Source: Magnetospirillum sp. 64-120 (GTDB taxonomy: Bacteria; Pseudomonadota; Alphaproteobacteria; Rhodospirillales; Magnetospirillaceae). From it: 64,000 nucleotides of DNA. Position numbers and translations under genes: made by a program. Within the stretch, counting starts at the first letter, position 1. Every line of letters starts with the position of its first letter. The DNA lies in the NCBI GenBank assembly GCA_001898825.1, contig MKVK01000021.1:1-64000 (forward strand), written 5' to 3'. The notes beneath the pieces were generated by a model. That model saw nothing but the letters and a program-made list of their open reading frames with translations, was not told the origin of the DNA and made no database searches. This document shows, one piece after another, positions 44,501 through 56,500 of this stretch.

Positions 44501-47500
44501 GCCGTTGTCCAGTCCCTGGCCCAGCTGGTGTTGCACCTGGGTGAGCAACTGGGCGGCGCTGTCGGAACCTTGGACGGACAGCCGCAAGGCCAGCATGTTG
44601 ACGAAGAACCCCACCGATTGGGCGAAGCGGCGCTGCGGTCGGCGCAGGGTGGGGATGCCGATGACTTGTTCGGCTTGGCCGGTATGGCGATAGGCCAACA
44701 GGGCGGTGACGGCCAGGAACAGGGCGGCGGTGCCGACGCCGAGGCTGCGGGCGGTGTCGCGGGCGGCCTTTACCAGCGGTGCGGGCAGCTGGACTTCCTG
44801 GCTGCGGCCGTCGATGGCGGTTCCGGGCTTTGCCGGCCGGTCGGCGGGCAAGGCCGTCACTGGCAATTCACCGGCCAAGTGTTGCCGCCAATAGCGCGAT
44901 TGTTCCTGGCCGCGTTCCGAGGTCAGGAAATCCTGTTCCCAGGCGACAAAATCGGCGTAATCGGCGGCCTGGGGACGGTCCGGCGGTGGGGAATCGGTGG
45001 CGAAACGGCCATAAGCCTGCCACAAGGCGCCGACCAGCACCGCCGCCGAAGCGCCGTCGAACACCAGATGATGCACGGTGATCAGCAGGATTTCGTGGGC
45101 GCCACCCAAGGCGCCACCACTGAGAATCTCGAAACGAATGGGCGCGTCGACTTTCAGGGCGAAGGGGCGGGCGGCCCGTCGGCGGGCGAAATCCAAGGGG
45201 TCCATGCCCTTGGGCAGTTCGACGCGCAGCAGGTTCGGCAGCGGGCCGGCGACCAGCATGGGTTCTGCGCCGTCATCAACCACCCGCGCGGTCAGGATGG
45301 GATAGCTTTCACACAGCCAGCGGCAGGCCCGTTCCAGCGCCCGGTGGTCGATGCCGCTCAGCCTAAACGCCAGGGGCACGTTGTAATTGCCGCTGTCCGG
45401 GTACAGACAATGGGTCACCCACAGACCCTTTTGCCCTTCGCTCAGGGGGCTACTCCAGTCGTTGCCGGCTTGACGGGGGGGCGTGGGCGTCGTCTTCGCC
45501 GTCTGGCCCCCCAGGATGGCGGCGAGACGGGCGGGGGTCCCGGCTTCGTCCAGGTGGCGGCGTTCCAGAGGGACGCCGGTGGCTTCCTCGATCGCATAGC
45601 CCAGGCGCAGCACCGCCATGGAATCGATGCCCAAGTCAGTGAAGGGGGCGTCGGGCTGGGGCTTATGGCCCAACTCGCCGGCTAGCACGTCAAGGATCAG
45701 CGGCAACAAGGCTTGGTCCGCGGCGGGGGCGGCCGTCGCCGTCTTTGTCAGCCAATGGCGTTGGCGGGCGAAAGGATAGGGCGGCAGCACCAGCATGGGG
45801 CCGCGATCCTCGTCGCTTTGGTCCGGGGTGGTTTCCGCCGCATTCTGGGGCATCGTCCCTTGCAGCTTGGCAAGCAGTTCCGCGCGGTCGCTGGCGCTGA
45901 ACACCACCCCATGGGCCATCGCTTCCCGGCCCAGGCGCAGGGTACGCGACAACGCCGCCAGCGACAGCTCGGGATCGGCTTCGACGAAGCGGGCCAAATC
46001 CGCCAGCCTTTGCGTCAACTGCGCCGCATTGTGGGCCGAGACCGGGAACAACCGGGAACGGCGGGCCTCGACCGGGCTTGGCCGCGCCGGGGCTTCCTCG
46101 ACCACCAGGGTGACGTTGGACCCGCCCGCCCCAAAAGCGCTGAGCAGCGCCCGGCGCGGTTGCGGGACCCCGTTCACCAGGGGGGCCGGCCATTCTTGCT
46201 TGTCCCATTGCGGCCGAAACGGCGAGGCGGTGAAATCAAGGGCAGCGTTGGGGATGTCCGGCCGGGGCGTCGGCGCCAAAATCCGGTGCTGCAGTTGCAA
46301 CAGAACCTTGGTCAACTGGGCCAGGCCCGACGCCGCCTCGGCATGGCCCAGATTGGCCTTGACCGCGCCCAATGGCAGCGACGCGGGCGCGAAACCCAAG
46401 CCAGCGAAGGTGCGGCCCAGGGCGCGGAATTCGATGGAATCGCCCAGGGCGGCACCGTTGGCGGCGGCTTCCACATAGCCGATAGTGGCTGGATCGATTC
46501 CCGAACGCCCGATGGTGTCGGCCACCAACCGAGACTGCGCGTCGGCGCTGGGCACGCCGAAGCCGGCGGAATGACCGCTGTGGTTGGCGCCCACCGCCTT
46601 GATCACCGCCAGCACTTGGTCGCCGTCGGCCACGGCCTGTCGCAGGGGTTTCAACAAAACCGCGCCCACACCTTCGGCCGGCAGATAGCCGTCGCCTTGG
46701 GCGAAACTGCGGCTGCCGTCATGGCTGCCCACCAGCCCGGCGCGGCTGAGCCCCTGGTATTTGGCCGCCAGCAGCGACAGGTTGACCGCCCCGGCGATGG
46801 CCAGCCGGCAATCGCCGGCCTTCAGGCTGAGACAGGCTTGGTGTATGGCTTCCAGCCCGGACGAGCACATGCAGTCCACCGCCACCGACGGCCCCTGCAG
46901 ATCAAAGAAGAACGACACCCGATTGGCCATGGCGGAATAGGAATTCAGCAACAGCAACGACCGGGTCTCGGCATCCTCGGCCAGGGCGGCGTAATGCTGG
47001 TACATGGCGCCGACGAAGACGCCGACGCGGCCGTCATAATCGCGGCGCAGACGGGTGCGGGGATGGCCGGCCCGTTCCAACAGGTGCCAGGTGGTTTCAA
47101 GGAACAGCCGTTCGTGCGGGTCGGCCAGATCGGCGGCACGTGGGGAATAGCCGAAGAAATCGGCGTCGAAGCACTCCACGTCGTCGATGAAGCCGCCCCA
47201 TTTGCAATGGCTGGCTCCGGGCTTGCCCTTGGCCGGCGAATAGGCCGGGTCCCAGCGGTCGGTCGGCACTTCGGTAATGGCGTCGCCGCCCGCTTGCAGC
47301 AAGTCCCACAAGTCTTCCGGGGTGTTGGCGCCGGGATAGCGTCCGGCCACCGCGATGATGGCGATGTCGTCCGCCGAGACTTCCGAGGCAGCCTGGGGGG
47401 CCACTTCCGCAATGGACTGTGGGGGATTGGCGCCCAAGGCGGCGGCCAGACGGCCGATGGTGGGATTCTCGAACAATATGGTCGGGGGAAGCGGTCCCCA

Positions 47501-50500
47501 TTGGGCTTCCAGGGCGGCGACGATTTCCAGCGCCGACACCGAATCCATGCCGAACTGGTCCAAGGGGGCGTCGGCGACCAAGCGCTCCACCGGCACCTTC
47601 AGCACCTGGGACACACAGGCGGCGACCCGGTTGGCGGTATTGGCGTCGGCAGCGACCACAGGCTTTGGGGCGGTGGGGACATGGACTGGATTGACCATGG
47701 CGCGCAGGCGGGGGGCGTCGCCGGCCAGCACCAGTACCTGATTTTCGTCTTGCAGCGCCAGGGCGGCGTCCAGAACAGCCATGGCGGCGGCGGTTTCCAA
47801 GGGACGGGCGCCGAAGTTGCGCTCCATGGCGGCGACCACGTCGTCGCCCAGGCGCATGCCGCCCTCTTGCCAATAAGGCCAGTCGATGGCGATGGTGCGG
47901 CCCGGATGTTGGGCGGCGAAGCCGTCCAGCCAGGCGTTGGCGGCGGCGTAATCGGCCTGCCCCACATTGCCCAATGCCCCCGACACCGAGGCGAACAGCA
48001 CCATGAAATCCAAGTCGCAGCGGGCGGTGGCGCAGTCCAGCGCCAGGGTTCCGGCCACCTTGGGGGCCAGCACGGTCCGCAAATCGGTTTCGGTCTTCCT
48101 GACCAGCAGGGCGTCGCGGGTGATTCCTGCGGCGTGGATCACCCCGTTCAGGCGGCCATGGGCGGCCAGGATTTCCGCCACCAGGGCTTCCATCGCTTGC
48201 GGGTCGGTGACGTCGGCGGGGCGATAGCGGATGCGTGAATCCAGTTCGCTGGCCTGGGGCGAACGGCCGCACAGCCAGATCACCGCATTGGGGGCACGCT
48301 CCCGGATGTGGTCGCAGACATGGCGGCCGACACCCCCGGCACCCCCGGTGATCAGATAGATGCCGTCATCGCGCCACGGCGAGGATGCGGTGGGGGCGGC
48401 GATCTCGTGCCAGCGGCGTACCAGGCGTTGCCCATCCTGATAACGGATGTCGGCATCGGCGGTGGCGGCGTCACGGTCCAGGCGTTGGGCCAGTCCGGGG
48501 GCAGCCATGTCCAGACGGATCATCTGGCAGCGGATGGACGGGCGTTCCTGGGTCGCGCTGCGCAGCAATCCGCCCAAACCGTCCAAGGCCAGCGGGCTGT
48601 TGTTGTCCACCACCACCTGCACCAGGGCGGAATCCGGGCGGCTTTTGATCAAATCCTGCAACACCGACAGCAGTCGGGCGGCGTGGTCGGCATAGGGGGC
48701 GGATGTCAGCACCATGGTTTCGGCCATGGTCCGGGGGGCCGTCGCCGGCGGCTCCACCAGCACCACCCGTCGATTGTCGGGAATGGCTGTCGGCTGACCG
48801 CCGCTTTCTTGCCAATGGGGGGCGAACAGCAGGGGTAGTTGGGCCTTGGGGACTGAAGGGGCGGCGGCGCCCGGTACCCAATAGCGTTCGCGGGCGAAGG
48901 GATAGCCGGGCAGCGACAGGCGTGGCGGCACGGGATCACCACGCCAAGCCCGCCAATCGATTCTGGCACCGCGCACCCAGGCGGTGGCGATGGCGTCGGC
49001 GTCGTCCAAGGGGGCGGTTCCCCGGTTGCGTCCGGCCCGCTGGCGGTAACGGAAAGGCCCGTCCAGCGCCGCCAGCAGTTCCGCCTTGGTGGTGGCGACC
49101 AGGGCCAGCCGTTCCTCGAATTCCTCGCGTCCGGTTTGCAGGGTGTGGGCGAGCGACGGCAGGGCGGATTCGTCAAGCGCCAGGACCGCGTCGCGCAGGC
49201 GGCGCACCATGTCGTCCAACCGCTCGGGGGTGCGGGCCGACAGCGGGAAGACGTCGCGGCGCCGGGGCAAGGGCGGGGCCAGCGGGGCGACGTATTCCTG
49301 CAAGATCACATGGGCGTTGGCGCCGCCGGCGCCGAACGACGACAGCCCGGCCAGACGCGGCTGCCCGTCAACCGCCGGCCAATCGGCCAGGTGCTGCTGC
49401 ACCACGAAGGGGGTGGCGGCGAAATCGATGCCGGGATTGAGCGTCTGGGAATGCAGCGAGGGGGCCAGCTTATGGTGGCGCAATTGCAGCAGCACCTTGG
49501 CCAGCCCGGCCATGCCGGCGGCGCTTTCGCAATGGCCGATATTGGATTTCACCGACCCGATGGCGCAAAAGCCGCGTGCGTCGGTGTGTTGGGCGAAGGC
49601 GCGGGACAGCGCGGCGATCTCGATGGGGTCGCCCAGGGCTGTGCCGGTGCCGTGGGCTTCCACATAGCTGATCTGGCGGGCCGACACGCCGGCCCGGTCC
49701 AGGGCGCGGGCGATCACCGCCGATTGCGCTGCCGGGTTGGGCACCGTATAGCCGTTGGTGTGGCCGCCATGGTTCAGGGCGGTGGCGCGGATCACCCCCA
49801 GGATGCGGTCGCCATCGGCTTCGGCTTGGCGCAGCGGCTTCAGCAATACGGCGCCGACGCCTTCGCCGGGCACATAGCCGTCGCCACCGCGACCGAAGCT
49901 TTCGCAACGCCCCGACGACGATAGGAAGCGGCCCTGACCCAGCCCCAGATATTTGTTGGGATGGACCGACAGATTGACGCCGCCGGCCAAAGCCACCCGG
50001 CACGATCCGGCCCGCAGGCTTTCCGCCGCCAGATGCAGTGCGGTCAGCGACGACGAGCACATGGTGTCCACCGCCAGGGACGGGCCATGGAAGCCGCAGA
50101 ACGACGACACCCGGTTGGCGATGGAGGCGGCGCTGGACGACAGCGCCAGCGGCTGGCCGGCGACGGTCCGTTCGACGCCGTAAAGCTGGTATTCCTCGTA
50201 CATGACGCCGACGAAGACGCCCACATCGGCGCCGTCCAGGCCGGGCGCGGCGGGGGCCAGGCTGGCCCGCGTCAGTCCGGCATCTTCCAGGGCGTGCCAG
50301 GCGCATTGCAGGAACAGACGTTCCTGGGGGTCCAGATATTCGGCCTCGCGCGGGCTGATGTTGAAGAACAGCGGATCGAAGCAATCGATGCCGTCCAGGA
50401 AGCCGCCCCATTTGCCATAGGTCTTGCCCGGCTGGCCGGGGCGGGGATCGAAAAAGCGGGAATGGTCCCAGCGTTCGGGCGGGATTTCGCCGACGCAGTC

Positions 50501-53500
50501 GCGGCCTTGTTCCAGGTTGCGCCAGAACTGCTCCAGGTCGGCGGCCTGGGGGAAGCGCCCGGCCATGCCGATGATGGCGATGGGCTCGTCGGCGGCGGCA
50601 GCGGGGCTGGACGTCAGCAACGACGCTTGGATGACCGGGGCCACCGGCGTCGGCTCGGCCCCCAGCAAGCGTGACAGGGCGGGGCCGTGCTGGCTGACGA
50701 ACCAATCGGCCAGGGATGCCAGGGTCCGGCAATCGAAGAACAAGGTCTTGGGCAGTGGGCCGAAATCGCGCTCCAGCACGTCGGTCAGCCGGGTGATCAT
50801 CATGGAATCGATGCCATAGGCTTCCAGGGCGGCGTCGGCCTCGATCTCGGCCACCGGGATGGCAGCTTCGCGGGCCACCAATTCCGCCAAGCGGGCGATG
50901 GCCGCCGCCCGCAGGTCAGGCGCCGGCTTGTCCGCCTTCAGCCGCCGCAGGGTGAAGCCCTGGATGCGCAGGCAGACGTTGCCGTCGGCATCGGCCAGAT
51001 CCACATCCAGCTTGATGGTGCCGCCGATGTCGGACACAGGGCGCACATGGGCCCACATCTGGGCCGTGGTGGGGGCCAGGATGTCGGCGCGGTCGATGCC
51101 GAAGGGCAGGGCCACGCCGTCGCCGCCGCCTTGGAACAGCCCCAGGGAGGCCTGGAAGGCGCCGTCCACCAGTGACGGGTTCAGCAACAGGTCGGGTCGG
51201 TCGGCGGTGGGGGGCAGACGCAGGCGGGCCAGGACTTCGCCGGTTCCCACCAACAACTGTTCCACCGGCTGGAAGGCCGGCCCGTAGTGCAACCCCAGTT
51301 CGGCGTAAGCGGCATAAAGACGATCCGCCGTCATCTGGGTGGGGCAGCGGGCGGCGATCTGCTCGATCCCCAGGTGGCTGGTGCCGCCCTCCATGGCCTC
51401 GGCCATGCCCAACATGTGCACGGTGCCGTCGCCCGAGATCATGCGGAAGGATTGCTGGTCCACGGGCAGGCTGACACTGGTGCTGCCGCTGTCCAGACGC
51501 AGCGGTTGCTGCCACACCACCCGCGACAGGCGCAGCATGGTGAAGCCGGTGTCGGCGGTAAAGGCGGCGCGGGCCAGTTCCAAGCCCATGGCGCCGGGCA
51601 GGATGCGGGCGCCGCGCACCCGATGGTCGGCCAGCCAGACCTCGTCGGCGTGCAGCACGCGGCTGAAGGTTCTGGGCTTGGCCGGCGCCGCATCGTCGTT
51701 GCCAACGCGATAGACGTCGCGGGCGAAGGCATAGGTGGGCAGCCGCAGGCGACGGCGCTGTTGCGCATAGGCCCTGGTCCAGTCGATGTCGGCACCGGTC
51801 ACCCAAAGACCGGCCAGCACATCGGCGGGCTGGTCGGCGGGCACGGTCGGGCCGGGCTTGTGGCTGCTGCCCAGCTTGCCGGTGAACAGATCGGTGCTGT
51901 CGCCGGCCAGGAAACGATCCAGGCCATGGCGCAACTGGTCCAGCGTGGTCACCACCAGGGCCAGACGGTGGCGCATGGCGTCGCGACCCACTTGCAGGGT
52001 GAAGGCCAGATCGGGCAATTCGGCGGCGGCGACGCGGCCGGCGGCGATGAAATCGCGCAAGGCGCGGGCCTGGTCGGCCAGACGCTCGGCATTCTGTGCC
52101 GACAGCACCACCACCAGCGGCCCGGCATGGGCGGCGGGCGGCGGGGTGGGGCGGTTATATTCTTCCAGGATGACATGGGCGTTGACGCCGCCGAAGCCGA
52201 ACGACGAAATGCCGGCCCGGCGTGGCAGCGACAGGCCTTGGGCATCTTGGATTTGCGGCCAGTCCTCGGGCGAGCGCACCACATGGAAGGGGCTGCCGTC
52301 CAACTGGACATAGGGGTTCAGGTGGTCGCAATGCAGACTGGGCGCCAAGGTGCGGTGCGCCATCTGCAGCAGCACCTTGATCATGCCTGCGGCGCCGGCG
52401 GCCAGTTCCAGATGGCCGATATTGGTCTTGACCGAACCGATGCCGATACGGGCGCCGCGGGTGCCGGCAAAGGCGGCTTTCAGCGCGTTGATTTCCACCG
52501 GGTCGCCTAGTTTTGTGCCGGTGCCGTGGGCTTCGATGTAGCCGATGGTGGCCGGCTCGATGCCGGCGCGGCGCAGGGCTTCCTGCACCAAGGCCGTCTG
52601 TGCCGCCGTGTTCGGCGCGGTCAGCGAATTGGCACGGCCGCCATGGTTGACGGCGCTGGACCGCACCACCGCCAGGATGGGGTCGCCATCGGCTTCGGCG
52701 TCGGCCAGGAACTTCAGCACCAGCATGCCCACCCCTTCGCCACGGACATAGCCGTTGGCGTCGGCGGCGAAGGTCTTGCAGCGGCCATCGGGCGACAGCA
52801 TGCCGGCCTTGGCGAAATTGATGTGGGCTTCGGGCGTGACCATGGTGTTGACGCCGCCCACCACCGCCATGTCGCAATCGCCGGCCCGCATGGCCTGCAT
52901 GGCGCGGTGGAGCGCCACCAGCGAACTGGAACAGGCGGTCTCGACCGGTTCGCTGGGGCCGTGCCAATCCAGGAAATAGCTGATGCGATTGGGTCCCACC
53001 GAGGGCACCGCCCCGGTCGCCACATAGCCTTCGCCGCCGGTGGCTTCGCCGATGGAATCGCGATAGCCGCTGGACGAGGTGCCGACGAACAGGCCGACGC
53101 GGCGGCCGGCCAGAGAGCGCGGGGCGTGGCCGCTGTCTTCGATGGCCTTCCACACATGCATCATGATCAGACGCTGCTGCGGGTCCATCAGCTTGGCTTC
53201 ACGCGGCGAGATGCCAAAGAACAGCGGGTCGAATTCGAACACGCCGTCGATGAAGCCGCCCCAATGGATGTTGGTCTTGCCGTGTTCGGTCTTGGGGTCG
53301 CCATCCAGGGCCTGCCAGTCCCAACGGTCGGCGGGAATGCGGGTGATGCCGTCGCGTCCGTTCCGCAGATTGTCCCAGAATGCGTCGCCGTCGCTGGCCT
53401 GGGGAAAGCGGCAGGAAAAGCCGACGATGGCGATATCGCCGCCGGCAACCGCCGTCGGCGCCATGACCGGGGCCGGACTGGGCGCCGTCTGCACCGCCTT

Positions 53501-56500
53501 CGGCAAGGTGGCGCTGCCGGCGATGTGGGCGGCCAGGCGGTTCAGGGTGGCGAACTCGAAGAAATCGGCTGGGGTCAGGGTCAATTGCAACTCGGCGTTC
53601 ACCTGGGCGGCGAAGCCGGTCATGGTGATGGAATCAAAGCCGAATTCGCCCAACTCGGTATCCGGGTCCAACACATCTGGTGCCACTTCCAGCACTCGGG
53701 CGGCGATGGCGGTCAGCGCCGCCAAGGCCGATTCCGCCGGTGCCGCGCTTTCCACTGGGGCAATGGCCGGCGGCGCCGTCTCGGTCGGAATGATGGCCGC
53801 CATCGGCAGGGCGGCGGGGGCCGGGGGGGTGGCGCGAATCCAATGGCGAGTCTCGGCCAGGGGATAAGGCGGCAAGGTGATCCGTTGCTGCGGATTGGGG
53901 CCATAGAGCCGTCGCCAATCGACGGCGAAGCCCTTGACCCAGACTTCCAGCAGACCGTCGGCCCGGCCCTTGGCGGCCAATCCGATGATGGCCTGGGCGA
54001 TGTCGGGGTCGCTTTCCAGCACCGAGACGGCGCCACGTCCGCTTTTCACCCGGCCCCGGTGCAGGGCCGGGTCGTCGTTTCCGGCCAGGAAGCCATCCAG
54101 ACGCAGCAAGGCCTCGGCCGGGCTGGCGGCGGTGAATGCCAGACGGTGCTCCATGGCGTCGCGGGTGGTTTGCAGGCTGAAGGCGATGGCGGACAGGTCA
54201 TGGGTGCCATCGGCGATGAAATCGCGCAAAGCGCCGGCCTGGGCGGTCAACGCTTCGGGGCTGTGGGCCGACAACACCAGCAGACAGGGGCCGGTGCTGG
54301 GCGACGATTGCTTTGCTGCGGGCAGCAGGTATTCCTCGACCACCACATGGGCGTTGGCGCCACCGAAGCCGAACGAGCTGACACCCGCCCGGCGCGGCAG
54401 CTGCCGGCCTTGGGAATCGACCACACGCGGCCAGTCCTGGCGGTTCCGTGCCACTTGGAACGGCGTGCCGGCCAGCTTCAGGTAAGGGTTCAGGGTGTCG
54501 CAATGCAGGCTGGCGGCGATGGTGCCGGCCTGCATCTGCGCCACCACCTTGATCAGCCCGGCGATGCCGGCGGCCAGTTCCAGGTGACCGATATTGGATT
54601 TGACCGAACCCAGCACGCAGTTCATCGCCGGGGCAGGGCCGAAACGGGTTTCGGCCTGACGGCTCAGATCGGCGAAGGCATGGGTCAGCGCCTCGATCTC
54701 GATGGGATCGCCCAAGGGGGTGCCGGTGCCGTGCGCCTCGATGTAGCCGACGCTGCGCGGGTCGAAGCCGGCCCGGCCATAGACTGTGCGCAGCAGATCG
54801 GCCTGGGCCTTGGGATTGGGGGCGGTCAGCGAGCTGGCACGGCCGCCGTGGTTCTCGCCGCTGGCACGGATCAAAGCCAGGATATTATCGCCGTCGCGCT
54901 GGGCGGCGCTCAGGCGTTTCAGCAACACCAAGCCGATGCCCTCGCCACGGCCATAACCGTCGGCGGCGGCGGAAAACGGCTTGCTGTGCCCATCGGGGGC
55001 CAGCATGCCGGCGCGGGAAAAACCGATGAAGGTGTCGGGGACCAGCAACAAATTGACGCCGCCGGCGATGGCCGCTTCGCAGGTGCCGCCACGAATGGCC
55101 TCGACGGCCCGGTGAACGGCGACCAAGGCGCTGGAACAGGCGGTCTCCACCGCCACGCTGGGCCCGTGCAGATTGAAGTGGAAGCTGATGCGGTTGGGCC
55201 CCAGGGACGGGGCCAGACCGGTCATGGCGTAGCCTTCCACCGTATTGCCGGCGCTGCTGGCCAGGCGGCCATAGCCGCTGTCGGCGATGCCGACGAACAC
55301 CCCGGTATCACTGCCCGACAAAGCCTTGGGCGGGATGCCGGCATTCTCGAACAAGCGCCAGACCTGGGTCAGCAACAGCCGTTGCTGCGGGTCCATGGTG
55401 CGGGCTTCCGGCGCCGACAGGCCGAAGAAGCCGGCATCGAACTGGTCGATGCCGTCCATGAAGCCGCCGCTGCGCACGTTGCACTTGCCCGGCTCGGTCT
55501 TGGGGTCGCCCCAGATGGCGCGCCAATCCCAGCGTTCGGCGGGGATGTCGCCGACGCAGTCGCGGCCCTGGTCCAGATTGGCCCAGAAGGTTTCGACGTT
55601 GCCAGCGCCGGGGAACTGGCCGGCCATGGCGATGATCGCCACCGCGTCCTCGGGGATGCTTGGTATTGGCGCCACCGGAACGACCGGTTGGGTGACGACG
55701 GGGGCCGGAACGTGGACTTCGGCCGGCGCGGTCGGTTCCAATCCCAGTTTCGCCGCCAGCACGGCACCGTGGGTGTCGGCCAGATGGCGGGTCAGTCCGG
55801 CCAGGGTCGGATGCTCGAAGAACAGCGTCGGCGTCAGTTCCAGGTCGAACAGATCGTTCAGGGCGTTGGCGAATTGGGTGAAACTGATGGAATCGAAACC
55901 GTATTCGGTCAGTTCCTGGTCGTCGTCCAGGTCGTCCACCGCCACCTTCAACTGGCGGGCGGCGGCGGCCATCAAGCTGTGGCGCAGCTTGTCGGACAGG
56001 TCCGGGTGGGATGGTGCTGCCACGGGCGCCGCCATGGGCACGGCCGGGGTCAAGCGGCGGGCCAGCTTATCGGCGTCGCCGGTGCTGACCATGAGGCGCG
56101 GGGCGTCGAAGGCCATGGCCCGGGCCAGGATGTCCAACCCGGCGCTGCTGGGCAGGGACACCAATCCCGTGGTGCGCGTCATCATGGCTTCACCCTGGGC
56201 ATCAAGGCGCATGCCGCCCTCGGCCCACAGCGGCCAGGCGATGGCGACGGTGTTGCCGTGGGCCAATCCAGCGCGGCGGCGCACCTCGCGCCCCGCCGCG
56301 AAACCTTCCAGGAAGCCGTTGGCAGCGGCATAGTCGGTTTGTCCGGCGCTGCCCATCACGGCGGCGATGGACGCGAACAATACGAAGAAATCCAGCGCGC
56401 TGTCACCGATGGCTCGGTCCAGGTTGACGGCGCCGGCCACCTTGGGGGCCAGGACCGCCGCCAGCCCAGCGGCGGTCTTGGTGGTCAGCAAGCCGTCATC

